A stretch of 57,313 bases of DNA, taken from an uncultured Prevotella sp. (lineage in GTDB: Bacteria > Bacteroidota > Bacteroidia > Bacteroidales > Bacteroidaceae). This document shows positions 17,486-25,832 of the stretch, piece after piece. The position numbers and the translations under genes were made by a program. The stretch spans positions 1 to 57,313 of the forward strand of contig URER01000011.1 of NCBI GenBank assembly GCA_900547005.1, in the 5' to 3' direction. Positions within the stretch are counted from its first letter, which is position 1. Every line of letters starts with the position of its first letter. Under the pieces are notes generated by a model, which saw only the letters and a list, made by a program, of their open reading frames with translations, ran no database searches and was not told where the DNA came from.

Positions 17486-20206
17486 ATGATTTCAAGACAA
17501 CCGATACTATGGATATTGTTTCTGGCATCTTACCTTCAGTCATACGCCATTGGCTTCTTGCCTGTAGTCAGAAACTACACATCCAATGATTACGAAGCGG
17601 GTAACCAAAACTGGTCTGTAACCCAAAACGCAGAAGGCATGATGTTTTTCGGAAACAATTTCGGACTGCTTTCATACGACGGGTATTCGTGGAAACTGCA
17701 CGAACTGCCTCGGAAAATACTCGTTCGATCGCTGCTTGCCGATGGTGACCGCATATATGCGGGCGCATACAAGGAGTTCGGTTACTTCCGGCGCGACAGT
17801 TACGGCAACTATCAGTTCACCTCGCTTTGGGACAAGCTCAAAGGCTATAAGCCGCATAACGACGAGATATGGAATATCGTAAAGACAAAAGACGGGCGAA
17901 TACTTTTCCAAAGTTTCTGCTCATGGTTCGAGTATGACGGAAAAAACGTGCGTGCCCACTACGACGGCAAGAACCTGCCACTCTATTTCTTCTCCATACA
18001 CAATAATATATATGCGCAGCTCATAGGGGGCGACTTCTGCCTTCTGGCCGGCAACCGATACAAACCGGCTGTCAGAAGGCAGGAGCTGGGGGACGATGAC
18101 GTGGTGGCTGCACTGGATATAGGCAGGGACAAGACGGTCTTGTGTACGGAGTCGCACGGGTTGTTCCTTTTCGACGGAACAAAGACAACGCCGTTCAGGA
18201 CTCAGGCCGACGACATTCTTAAGAAGGTGCAGCTCAACAGAGCCACATACGTCAGGAAAACCGGCACCATCGTACTCGGCACAATACAGAACGGCATCAT
18301 CAGCATAGACAAGAGCGGGCGGTTACAGGGGAACTACGGAGACAACAAGATGCTGAAAGACAACACTGTGCTGTCCCTGTTCTGTGACCGAGACAACTGT
18401 GTATGGGCTGCACTCGACACCGGCATCGCGCTGTTGCAAGTAGGAAGTCCGTTCACAGTGTTCTCTGGCGATTTCGGAAAGGTGTACGATGTATATCAGG
18501 CGTCCGACGGACTGTATATCGCCAGCAACCAGCAGACAATGCTGTTCTCCGAAGCCGGACTACGGTCTGTCGAAGGAACTAATGGGCAGAACTGGTATAT
18601 CACCTCGTTCGGCAGCCAGCTCGTCGTAGGCCACAACCACGGAATGAGGCTCATATCGGGAACAGAAAGCACACAGATGGCGAAAAGCGACAACACAAGC
18701 AGCACCGCCGTAAGGCACTACTACATAAGCGAGACAAGGCATTATCTTCTGGAAGCCACGTATTCCGTGCTGAGACTGTATCAGAAAGTTGACGGGAAAT
18801 GGGAGTTCCGCAACATCATACGTAACTTCATGGCACCCGTGCAGCAACTGGAAATCGACGGACAGGGGACGGTATGGGCAACAAATATGCACGGCGGAGG
18901 CTTCAAGATAGAGCTGAACGAAAGTCTTGACAGTGCCATCAGCGTAAAGGAGTTCCACACGCTTGACGGATCGTCAATGCTGAATCTCTTTTCCGTATGG
19001 GGCAAGGTGTATTTCAGCAACGGCAAGCATTTCTTCTCACCCGATGGGAACGGCACTTTGAGGAAATGTCCCCCCCGGTTCGACGAATTGGCACGATATA
19101 AAGTCCTGTCGGCAACAATGGTAAACAAGAACCTGTGGTGGCTTGCCACAGCCAAAGGCTACCTGCTCGTGGAATGGAAAAATCAGGATTTTGTGAAGAA
19201 GGCGTTTGTCCCCGCCGGCTTGTTCGGACTTGAATGCGGCGACTTCAATAATCAGGTAAGCGTGTTCGGCAACGATGTCTACTTCTGTATGAACAACGGT
19301 ATAGGCCACGTGAACATGAAGGATATGGAGATGCCGCAGGGAAAGAGCACATTGTCCGTGCGCAACGCATTTTACAGGGAAAAGACCACGAACAGACCCC
19401 AGGCCATAAGGACAGACGGAGTCGAGATGCCGCAGATAAAAGGCGGAGACCTGACCGTAGAGATGAGCTATCCGAACTTCACCAACCGATCATACACCTT
19501 CGTATTCACCCTGAAAGGCAGCGGGGAGGAAAGGGTTTATCGCTCCGTTACTCCGAAGGTGCAGTTCACCAGGATTTCTGACGGCTGCCACACATTGGAA
19601 TGCCGTGTGACCGACATGAACAACAATGTCCTGGCCACCAAGACATTCCGGTTTGAAAGCCCTGCACCGTGGTACCGCACTTTGCCTATGCTGTTCCTTT
19701 ATGTCATGTTTGTCGGCCTGGTACTCTATTTCTTCATAAAATGGCGGTTGAGGAAAGCCGTGAGGAAACAGATGCGGATTGCCGAACATGAGCAGATGAG
19801 GCAGAAACTCGAGATAGCCCACCAGCAGCATATCATCGACGCCCAGCAGAAGCAGATACTGGAACAGAAGTTACAGGACAAGGGAAAGGAAATAGCTGCC
19901 ATTGCCATGGACGCCATCAGCCCGAATTCCGCAAACAAGGATGACGCCTACTGGAATATGTTCCGTGAAAACTTCGACCTTATACACAAGCATTATTTCA
20001 GAAATCTCATGGAGAAATATCCTACGCTGACGCCAAGTGACCTGAAGTTTTGCGCTTACCTGCGCCTGAACCTCTGCACGAAAGACATATCGCAGATTAC
20101 CGGACTTTCCATCCGTGGTGTCGAAAGTGCGAGATACAGGCTGCGCAAGAAGTTCAACCTGTCTATGGACGAAAGTCTCACCACTTTCCTGCTCAACATA
20201 AAATAG
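17486..20206 (+). CDS. Membrane-spanning propeller sensor with C-terminal LuxR-type HTH (one-component regulator)
   Basis: A 906-aa protein: signal peptide, a long periplasmic region of beta-propeller repeats (Reg_prop type, about 30-600), a Y_Y_Y-like beta-sandwich (about 630-715), one membrane segment (about 731-753, TLPMLFLYVMFVGLVLYFF), a charged coiled coil (about 755-810) and a C-terminal LuxR/GerE-type helix-turn-helix (about 850-906, LTPSDLKFCAYLRLNLCTKDI). There is no histidine-kinase or receiver domain, unlike the hybrid two-component sensors with the same front end. It is divergent from susC and probably senses an oligosaccharide in the periplasm and switches on the locus directly. 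Regulation of this locus is inferred from position. Confidence 0.88.
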   Translation: MISRQPILWILFLASYLQSYAIGFLPVVRNYTSNDYEAGNQNWSVTQNAEGMMFFGNNFGLLSYDGYSWKLHELPRKILVRSLLADGDRIYAGAYKEFGYFRRDSYGNYQFTSLWDKLKGYKPHNDEIWNIVKTKDGRILFQSFCSWFEYDGKNVRAHYDGKNLPLYFFSIHNNIYAQLIGGDFCLLAGNRYKPAVRRQELGDDDVVAALDIGRDKTVLCTESHGLFLFDGTKTTPFRTQADDILKKVQLNRATYVRKTGTIVLGTIQNGIISIDKSGRLQGNYGDNKMLKDNTVLSLFCDRDNCVWAALDTGIALLQVGSPFTVFSGDFGKVYDVYQASDGLYIASNQQTMLFSEAGLRSVEGTNGQNWYITSFGSQLVVGHNHGMRLISGTESTQMAKSDNTSSTAVRHYYISETRHYLLEATYSVLRLYQKVDGKWEFRNIIRNFMAPVQQLEIDGQGTVWATNMHGGGFKIELNESLDSAISVKEFHTLDGSSMLNLFSVWGKVYFSNGKHFFSPDGNGTLRKCPPRFDELARYKVLSATMVNKNLWWLATAKGYLLVEWKNQDFVKKAFVPAGLFGLECGDFNNQVSVFGNDVYFCMNNGIGHVNMKDMEMPQGKSTLSVRNAFYREKTTNRPQAIRTDGVEMPQIKGGDLTVEMSYPNFTNRSYTFVFTLKGSGEERVYRSVTPKVQFTRISDGCHTLECRVTDMNNNVLATKTFRFESPAPWYRTLPMLFLYVMFVGLVLYFFIKWRLRKAVRKQMRIAEHEQMRQKLEIAHQQHIIDAQQKQILEQKLQDKGKEIAAIAMDAISPNSANKDDAYWNMFRENFDLIHKHYFRNLMEKYPTLTPSDLKFCAYLRLNLCTKDISQITGLSIRGVESARYRLRKKFNLSMDESLTTFLLNIK

Positions 20207-20218
20207 CTATCGTATCGA

Positions 20219-20262
20219 TAAATAAGTTGACGAGTTGGCAAGTTGGTTGCTTTACCCACCTG
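20219..20262. repeat. Single arm of GTTGAC-type degenerate repeat
   Basis: A run of AAGTTGACGAGTTGGCAAG-like units just after the regulator stop. It resembles the left arm of the hairpin between amt and asnB (30779-30839). No clear inverted partner is visible here. Confidence 0.35.
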
Positions 20263-20322
20263 CTTCATTATTTCCGTGGGGGGCTTATACCAATCTGCGG
20301 AACTGGTTCTTCATGACGTTAT

Positions 20323-20353
20323 AGTTGCGCCGGGAAACGGCGCAACTTTTTTT
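20323..20353 (+). terminator. Intrinsic terminator between regulator and ndk
   Basis: A 9-bp GC-rich perfect stem (AGTTGCGCC at 20323-20331, GGCGCAACT at 20339-20347), 7-nt loop and a run of seven T. Confidence 0.88.
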
Positions 20354-20387
20354 GTGCCTGTATTTCTGTTATGTCAAAATAAAGCGT

Positions 20388-20395
20388 TATCTTTG
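20388..20395 (+). promoter_or_regulatory. Putative ndk promoter -7 box
   Basis: TATCTTTG matches the Bacteroidetes -7 consensus TAnnTTTG, 55 bp before the ndk start. No strong -33 TTTG is seen at the usual distance. Confidence 0.5.
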
Positions 20396-20450
20396 TGGGG
20401 AAGATAACTTGATTATCAACTGACAATTAAAGAAAAACAGTTTATTTATC

Positions 20451-20918
20451 ATGGCAAAAGAAAAGACTTTAGTGTTGCTGAAGCCCTGCACGGTGCAGAG
20501 AGGGCTTATCGGCGAAATCATTTCAATGTTCGAGAAGAAAGGTTTGCATCTTTGTGGAATGAAGATGATGCAGCTTACCGATGCTATCTTGAGCGAGCAT
20601 TACGCTCATTTGGCGGACAAACCGTTCTTTCAGAGGGTGAAAAACTCGATGATGGCGGCTCCAGTAGTGGCTATGTGCTGGGAAGGCGTCGAGGCTATCG
20701 AGGTGGTGCGTACGCTCGCCGGACCGACAAACGGGCGCAAGGCGGCTCCCGGAACGATACGCGGAACATACAGCATGAGCTTCCAGGAGAATATCGTGCA
20801 CGCCAGCGACGGGCCTGAGACGGCTGCTGCCGAACTGAAACGCTTCTTCAAACCGGAGGAAATCTTCGAGTGGACGTGCTCTTCCGAGAGTTCTATCTAC
20901 GCTTGTGATGAGGTGTAG
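20451..20918 (+). CDS. ndk: Nucleoside diphosphate kinase
   Basis: Transfers the gamma phosphate of ATP to nucleoside diphosphates through a phosphohistidine. The 155 residues are near the family length. Motifs: ekTLVLLKPCTVQRGLIGEI (KP near the start), the ATP-site block GPTNGRKAAPGTIRGTYSM and the active-site histidine in QENIVHASDG. The form with GTYSMSFQENIVHASD is typical for Bacteroidetes. It stands as a single gene with its own promoter box and a UUCG-loop hairpin immediately after it. Confidence 0.95.
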   Translation: MAKEKTLVLLKPCTVQRGLIGEIISMFEKKGLHLCGMKMMQLTDAILSEHYAHLADKPFFQRVKNSMMAAPVVAMCWEGVEAIEVVRTLAGPTNGRKAAPGTIRGTYSMSFQENIVHASDGPETAAAELKRFFKPEEIFEWTCSSESSIYACDEV

Positions 20919-20921
20919 TGA

Positions 20922-20947
20922 TTTTGTCTCACTTCGGTGAGACAAAA
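20922..20947 (+). terminator. UUCG-tetraloop hairpin after ndk
   Basis: Perfect 11-bp stem (TTTTGTCTCAC / GTGAGACAAAA) closed by TTCG, starting 4 bp after the ndk stop. The very stable loop fits a terminator or 3'-end stabiliser; there is no T-run after it on the plus strand. Confidence 0.75.
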
Positions 20948-20950
20948 GGG

Positions 20951-21015
20951 GGTAAGAGGTGAGGAGTGAGAGGTGAGAGGTAAGAGGTAAGAGGAATGCC
21001 TTATCCCTCACCTCA
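20951..21015. repeat. Palindromic element with GAGGTAA-type arms
   Basis: A left arm of degenerate GAGGTAA/GAGGTGA units (20951-20994) faces a short inverted right arm CCCTCACCTC (21005-21014). The segment GGTAAGAGGAATGCCTT around 20984-21000 is nearly identical to the complement of the right half of the insertion inside asnB, so both belong to one family. Repeat seen directly; origin inferred. Confidence 0.6.
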
Positions 21016-21039
21016 AAAAGTATAAGGGGACTAAACGAA

Positions 21040-21078
21040 AAAAGGAACTGAATGCCGTTCGACGACTCAGTTCCTTTT
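21040..21078 (-). terminator. Intrinsic terminator of rpsT
   Basis: 12-bp perfect stem (AAAAGGAACTGA at 21040-21051, TCAGTTCCTTTT at 21067-21078); read on the minus strand it ends in a T-run, so it terminates the rpsT transcript. Confidence 0.8.
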
Positions 21079-21205
21079 GTAATTTATATATTGACCTAAA
21101 GAGATTTTCGAATAACTTAAACCGCTGTTGCTTGTCGTATGCTAAGCGAAAATACTTTATATTAAGCGAAATGCTTTGTAAAGCTCCTTTTGGTCAGCTT
21201 TTTTC

Positions 21206-21460
21206 TTATCCCAACTTTGCGATGTGTGCGCAAAGACCAGACTTCAAGTTGGCAGCCTTATTCTTGTGAATAATGTTTGTCTTAGCCAATTTGTCGAGCA
21301 TCTTCTGTACTTTCGGGTACAATGCTACGGCCTCTTCCTTGTTTGTTGTAGCGCGGAGTTTGCGAACTGCGTTACGCATTGTCTTTGCATAATACTTGTT
21401 GTGCAAAGCCTTTTTCTTGTCCTGACGGATTCTCTTAAGAGATGATTTGTGATTTGCCAT
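21206..21460 (-). CDS. rpsT: 30S ribosomal protein S20
   Basis: 84-aa basic protein that binds 16S rRNA in the body of the small subunit. The start is the ATG giving MANHKSSLKRIRQDKKKALH, the conserved S20 N-terminus; the frame extends upstream to 21559 but without S20 similarity. Helical Lys/Arg-rich sequence runs to the end, SGLCAHIAKLG. It lies about 170 nt downstream of tRNA-Glu on the same strand and probably shares its promoter at 21722-21753. Confidence 0.95.
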   Translation of the reverse strand: MANHKSSLKRIRQDKKKALHNKYYAKTMRNAVRKLRATTNKEEAVALYPKVQKMLDKLAKTNIIHKNKAANLKSGLCAHIAKLG

Positions 21461-21628
21461 TTTTGTTTTGAATTGATTAATTGTGATTTTTAATAGCCCC
21501 TGGGTCTTATGTTGCATTGCAGACAGCCCTGAGCGGACTTCATGAAAGTCCTCCGTCACCGTTTCGCAGAGCCACCGTTGAGGAAGATTCTGCTATCGCA
21601 CTCACTGCGAGATGATGGATATTGGAAG

Positions 21629-21700
21629 TAGTCCCTAGGAGAGTCGAACTCCTCTTTAGAGAATGAAAATCTCTCGTCCTAACCGATAGACGAAGGGACC
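21629..21700 (-). tRNA. tRNA-Glu (anticodon TTC)
   Basis: On the minus strand the sequence starts GGTCCCTTCGTCTATCGG and folds into a cloverleaf: acceptor GGTCCCT/AGGGACT, anticodon stem AGAGA/TCTCT with loop TTTTCAT (anticodon TTC), T-arm with GTTCGACTC. The 3' CCA is not encoded. About 72 nt, upstream of rpsT in the same direction. Confidence 0.95.
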
Positions 21701-21721
21701 GGCGTTGCTTATTTGCGGGTG

Positions 21722-21753
21722 CAAAGGTAGATATAATCTTTGATATGTGCAAA
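21722..21753 (-). promoter_or_regulatory. Bacteroidetes-type promoter for tRNA-Glu and rpsT
   Basis: On the minus strand TTTG (21750-21753), a 20-nt spacer and TACCTTTG (21722-21729) match the -33/-7 consensus, ending about 21 bp before the tRNA 5' end. Confidence 0.75.
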
Positions 21754-21843
21754 TTTAATGATATATTTTTTCGTTTTGTGCCTTAATTTTGTACTTTTGC
21801 ACAGGCTTTCGGGCTTTCGGAATATCTTTATTGACACATATTT

Positions 21844-22605
21844 ATGCAGATAAAGACACAGGCCATAGTGCTGCGCAACATGAAATTAGGCGATTCCTCG
21901 ATGATTGTCGACCTTCTGACGGAGTCGGAGGGCAGGCTGTCGTTTGTCATCCGGATTCCCAAGACGTCGAAAGCGAAAATCCGTAAGCAGTTCTTCCAGC
22001 CGCTGACAGTGCTCGATATTGAGTTCGACTATCGTCCGCGAGCATCGTTGCAGCACATCAGCGAGGCTCGCATAGCCTTGCCGTTCGTGTCCATTCCCTT
22101 CTCGCCCGAGAAGTTGGCAATATCGTTATTCATTGCCGAATTCCTGTTGTATGCCACTCGAGGAGAGCAGGGCAACAGCCGTCTGTTCTCTTATCTTGTC
22201 GGTGGTATAGCCTGGCTCGATGCCGCCACCGGCTCTTTCGCCAATTTCCATCTTGTGTTTATGATGCGCCTCACGTTGTTCTTGGGCTTCTATCCTAACC
22301 TCGAAGACTATCGCAACGGTATGTTTTTCGACCTCCGCAACGCTTGTTTCACCTATCTTATGCCCGCCCATTCCGACGTTTTGCAGCCGGTTGAGGCTGC
22401 GCGCGTAATCACCTTGATGCGTATGGGCTTCGAGTCGATGCACCTTTTTCGCATGAACCGCACCGACCGTAACCGTATCGCGGAAATCATTCTGCATTAT
22501 TACAGGCTTCATGTGCCGCAGATGCCTGAGTTGAAATCGTTCGAGGTGTTGAGAGAGATGGGAGCCCCCTTAGCCCCCGGTGGGGGGAATGGCCTGACGG
22601 GATGA
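21844..22605 (+). CDS. recO: DNA repair protein RecO
   Basis: 253-aa RecO of the RecFOR recombinational repair pathway, which helps load RecA onto SSB-coated single strands. The N-terminal OB fold (MQIKTQAIVLRNMKLGDSSM, with IVDLLTESEGRLSFVIR) and the all-helical C-terminal region (ISLFIAEFLLYATRGEQGNS, then HLVFMMRLTLFLGFYPNLED) match the Bacteroidales form. The usual zinc-finger cysteines of other RecO proteins are not seen, which is common in this phylum. The C-terminus ends in a low-complexity proline/glycine tail (APLAPGGGNGLTG). TAATTTTG at 21784-21791 is a candidate promoter box. Confidence 0.92.
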   Translation: MQIKTQAIVLRNMKLGDSSMIVDLLTESEGRLSFVIRIPKTSKAKIRKQFFQPLTVLDIEFDYRPRASLQHISEARIALPFVSIPFSPEKLAISLFIAEFLLYATRGEQGNSRLFSYLVGGIAWLDAATGSFANFHLVFMMRLTLFLGFYPNLEDYRNGMFFDLRNACFTYLMPAHSDVLQPVEAARVITLMRMGFESMHLFRMNRTDRNRIAEIILHYYRLHVPQMPELKSFEVLREMGAPLAPGGGNGLTG

Positions 22606-22615
22606 TTCTTTTTTT

Positions 22616-23159
22616 CTTTTTTCTACATGAAAATCTTTTACATTTTCTTTTGCGTCAACTTTTGTTAAATAATGGTCCCGTTACTCATTTTCAATGATTT
22701 TAGTGTCGCAAAAATCCCAACTCAAAACTCAAAATTTGTAACTCATAATTCTAAAACGGCCTCCGTTGCAAAAAAATAGGGTCGGTTTTCTTCAAAAATT
22801 CACGTCCGCCGAAACACCGAAAATCCCCGTTTTTATCAGATTTAACGTTCGTTAGCACGCAAAAGTGCCACTTTTGCAGTCCGTTTTAGGCCGTTTTGCA
22901 GTGCAACGGAGGCTCCGTTGAAGCCCAAAAGTGCCTCCGTTAGCGTCTAACGGAGCCTCCGTTACAATGTAACGGGGTCTAAAATGCCTTCAAAAACGGT
23001 AATTTTTGCCTTGAAATCGCGCAATTCATTGATTATCAGATAATTATCTTAAAATACCCTTAGAAGCCCTATTTTCGCGTTTTTGAGAGCAAGTGAAAGT
23101 TTGATTGAAAATACGCGAGTTTTAGAGGGGATAAATGTAAGATTTTCTTTCAAAAAAGG
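22616..23159. mobile_element. Candidate non-coding inverted-repeat element
   Basis: In the 794-bp gene-free gap between recO and the glutamine synthetase gene, the segments around 22616-22645 (containing GAAAATCTTTTACATTT) and 23133-23159 (containing AAATGTAAGATTTTC) form an imperfect terminal inverted repeat of about 27-30 bp. The interior is non-coding and holds several palindromes, including GCAAAAGTG-C-CACTTTTGC at 22859-22877, and a 22-bp-period array. No transposase and no convincing target duplication. The pairing is seen; element status is inferred. Confidence 0.4.
22889..22980. repeat. 22-bp-period palindromic array (array A)
   Basis: The motif CTCCGTT recurs at 22913, 22935 and 22957, exactly 22 bp apart. 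The middle unit has a perfect 9-bp palindrome, CTCCGTTAG-CGT-CTAACGGAG (22935-22955). A spacer of the first unit reads GAAGCCCAAAAGTGC, whose complement contains TTTTGGGCTTC, comparable to the GGGC spacers of the other arrays. Confidence 0.7.
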
Positions 23160-23284
23160 TTAGAATCGGTTTATATATAGGAAAGGAAAACGCACGTGTG
23201 AAAACGAAAAACGGAGTATATCCTCTCGGACATACCCCGCTGCAAACTTAAACAACCAATAAAAGAAATAGATTGTCTAATTTT

Positions 23285-23394
23285 AAGGTTATGAGGTTTT
23301 AAGGTCTCAGGTTTTAAGGTGAGGTATGCTTTTGTGGCAAGTCCTTTTGGTAATTTCACCTTACAACCTTATAACCTTACGACCTCATAGCCTC
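23285..23394. repeat. Palindromic element with AAGGTTATGAGG-type arms
   Basis: A left arm (23285-23322, units like AAGGTTATGAGGTTTTAAGG) faces a right arm (23356-23394) that is its inverse with few mismatches and one indel. It ends 5 bp from the stop codon of the glutamine synthetase gene and could act as its 3'-end hairpin. Confidence 0.65.
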
Positions 23395-23399
23395 ACATC

Positions 23400-25589
23400 C
23401 TATCTCATGAATAGAAGCTCACGATACTTAGGCAGAGTCCACAACTCATCGCTGACGATAAGCTCCAGCTTGTCTATTTCATAGCGAATCTCCTCAAGTT
23501 TCGGAGCCACGGTGTCGTGATAAGCGATGGCTTTCTCGTGTTCGCTCTCTATCTTGTTGGCAATCTTACGCGCGTTGACAAGTTCCTCGACAGAGATTTC
23601 TATCTTCTGAGTGCGCTCGGCAATCTCCTTGATTAGCTTCACGTTGCGTGCGGTGAGCTGAGTGCCCTCTTCTTTGCCGAAGATATTGAACATATTCTGT
23701 ACGTTCTTAGCCAACTGACTCTGATAATGCGTAGCCACAGGGATGATGTGGTTCATCGTCAGGTCGCCGAGAACACGAGCCTCAATCTGTATTTTCTTCG
23801 TGTAAGTCTCCCATTTCACCTCGTTGCGCGCCTCCAGTTCGTTGCGCTTCATCACGTTCATCGTTTCGAACATCTTCACGCTTTCCTCGTCCAAGTAGCG
23901 CTCGAAGATTACCGGGCAACTCGTCTCTACGTCGAGACCGCGCTTTGCAGCCTCGGCAACCCACTCGTCGGAATAGCCGTTGCCGTCGAAGTGTATAGGC
24001 TTACATTCCTTTACGTCCTCGCGCAGGATGTCGATGATGGCCGAAATCTTGTCCTCGCCCTTAGAGATGAGCGCGTCGACACGCTTCTTGAAGCTGGTCA
24101 GAGCCTCGGCAACGGCGGTGTTCAGCACTATCAATGCCGATGCACAGTTGGCCTCAGAGCCTACCGCACGGAACTCGAAGCGGTTTCCGGTGAACGCAAA
24201 CGGTGATGTGCGGTTGCGGTCGGTGTTGTCGATGAGCAGCTCCGGGATTTCAGGAATATCCATTTTGAAGCCCTGCTTGCCTGCAAGGTTGAGGATTGCG
24301 TCCTTGTCAGACTTCTCGATATGCTCGAGTACGTCGCTGAGCTGTTTGCCGAGGAACGATGAAATGATGGCAGGCGGTGCCTCGTTAGCACCGAGACGGT
24401 GGGCGTTTGTGGCACTCATGATTGATGCCTTCAGCAGTCCGTTGTGCTTGTAGACACCCATAAGAGTCTCGACGATGAACACTACGAAGCGCAGGTTGTC
24501 TTCCGGAGTTTTGCCCGGACCGTGGAGCAATACGCCCGTGTCGGTGCTCAGCGACCAGTTGTTGTGCTTTCCGGAACCGTTGATGCCTGCGAACGGCTTC
24601 TCGTGGAGCAGTGCGCGGAATCCGTGGTGGCGTGCCACACGCTTCATAAGCGACATCAGCAGCATATTATGGTCAACGGCAAGGTTGGTTTCTTCGAATA
24701 TCGGGGCAATCTCAAACTGGTTTGGTGCTACCTCGTTATGACGGGTCTTGCACGGAATGCCAAGTTCGAGAGCTTGAATCTCAAGGTCTTTCATGAACGC
24801 CTGCACACGCTCCGGAATGGTGCCGAAATAGTGGTCGTCCATCTGCTGGTTCTTTGCCGAGTCGTGTCCCATGAGCGTGCGGCCCGTAAGCATGAGGTCG
24901 GGGCGGGCTGCATACAGTCCTTCGTCAACGAGGAAGTACTCCTGTTCCCATCCGAGGTTGGATGTAACCTTCTTCACTTCGGGGTAGAAGTAGTGGCAAA
25001 CGTCCGTTGCCGCAACGTTTACGGCGTGGAGGGAGCGCAGCAGCGGAGCCTTGTAGTCGAGTGCTTCGCCCGTATATGATATGAAAACTGTCGGGATACA
25101 GAGTGTGTCGTCGATTATGAAGACCGGCGATGTTGGGTCCCAAGCCGAGTAGCCGCGTGCCTCGAACGTGTTGCGGATACCGCCTGAGGGGAACGAACTG
25201 GCATCAGGTTCCTGCTGAACGAGCAGCTTTCCTGAGAAATCCTCAATCATTCCGCCCTTTCCGTCGTGCTCAACGAAGGCATCGTGCTTCTCTGCCGTAC
25301 CTTCTGTCAGAGGCTGGAACCAGTGGGTGTAGTGCGTAACACCGTTCTCGTCGGCCCATTGCTTCATTCCTTTGGCTACCGCGTCGGCAATCGAACGGTC
25401 GAGACGTGTGCCGTTATCCATTACGTCGATGAGCTTTTCATAGACTTCGCGTGGAAGATATTTATACATCTTTGCGCGGTTGAATACGTTCTTTCCGAAG
25501 TATTCCGACGGGCGTTCTGTTGGTGTGGCAACGCAGACGGGCTTCTTCTTGGCCGCTTCTGCTACAACCTCAAATCTTAAATTTGCCAT
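23400..25589 (-). CDS. glnN: Type III glutamine synthetase
   Basis: ATP-dependent synthesis of glutamine from glutamate and ammonia. The 729-residue length and sequence identify the dodecameric GSIII class found in Bacteroidetes and cyanobacteria. Landmarks: THWFQPLTEGTAEKHDAF, GGIRNTFEARGYSAWDPTSP, the GLYAARPDLMLTGRTLMG segment, NEVAPNQFEIAPIFE, the HNNWSLST ATP-site region and FAFTGNRFEFRAVGS. The N-terminal MANLRFEVVAEAAKK is typical. It faces the PII/amt block across dapL and dapF and supplies glutamine for the nearby asparagine synthetase. Candidate promoter TAACTTTG at 25660-25667. An inverted-repeat element abuts its stop codon. Confidence 0.96.
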   Translation of the reverse strand: MANLRFEVVAEAAKKKPVCVATPTERPSEYFGKNVFNRAKMYKYLPREVYEKLIDVMDNGTRLDRSIADAVAKGMKQWADENGVTHYTHWFQPLTEGTAEKHDAFVEHDGKGGMIEDFSGKLLVQQEPDASSFPSGGIRNTFEARGYSAWDPTSPVFIIDDTLCIPTVFISYTGEALDYKAPLLRSLHAVNVAATDVCHYFYPEVKKVTSNLGWEQEYFLVDEGLYAARPDLMLTGRTLMGHDSAKNQQMDDHYFGTIPERVQAFMKDLEIQALELGIPCKTRHNEVAPNQFEIAPIFEETNLAVDHNMLLMSLMKRVARHHGFRALLHEKPFAGINGSGKHNNWSLSTDTGVLLHGPGKTPEDNLRFVVFIVETLMGVYKHNGLLKASIMSATNAHRLGANEAPPAIISSFLGKQLSDVLEHIEKSDKDAILNLAGKQGFKMDIPEIPELLIDNTDRNRTSPFAFTGNRFEFRAVGSEANCASALIVLNTAVAEALTSFKKRVDALISKGEDKISAIIDILREDVKECKPIHFDGNGYSDEWVAEAAKRGLDVETSCPVIFERYLDEESVKMFETMNVMKRNELEARNEVKWETYTKKIQIEARVLGDLTMNHIIPVATHYQSQLAKNVQNMFNIFGKEEGTQLTARNVKLIKEIAERTQKIEISVEELVNARKIANKIESEHEKAIAYHDTVAPKLEEIRYEIDKLELIVSDELWTLPKYRELLFMR

Positions 25590-25659
25590 TGTTCTTAATC
25601 TTTTATGGTTTTACTTTTTTATTATTCTTTCCAAAGTCTGTTAACTAAGTTTGCGGGTG

Positions 25660-25667
25660 CAAAGTTA
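25660..25667 (-). promoter_or_regulatory. Putative glutamine synthetase promoter -7 box
   Basis: On the minus strand TAACTTTG matches TAnnTTTG about 71 bp before the start codon; a -33 element is not clear. Confidence 0.5.
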
Positions 25668-25693
25668 ACGCTTTTATTTTATATATGTCTGAA

Positions 25694-25822
25694 TACAGGC
25701 TCATAAGTTGCCGGATTATCAAGTTATTAGCTGTAAGTAAGTCCCCAAATTAAACGATACTATCTATGGAAAAGCATATACAATATATTAATTTTAGTGA
25801 CTTACTTACCTGTGAGCCTGTA
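25694..25822. repeat. Interrupted inverted repeat between beta-barrel gene and glutamine synthetase
   Basis: Two nested perfect arms: TACAGGCTCA (25694-25703) pairs with TGAGCCTGTA (25813-25822), and GTAAGTAAGTC (25733-25743) pairs with GACTTACTTAC (25799-25809). The loop is AT-rich. It could be a 3'-end structure of the upstream genes' region or a degenerate palindromic element. Confidence 0.55.
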
Positions 25823-25832
25823 ACTGCCTTTT

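Noticed and set aside
23171..23359. 62-codon open frame before the glutamine synthetase gene
   Set aside because: Runs through the palindromic element and gives a repetitive translation (LKPETLKPHNLK).
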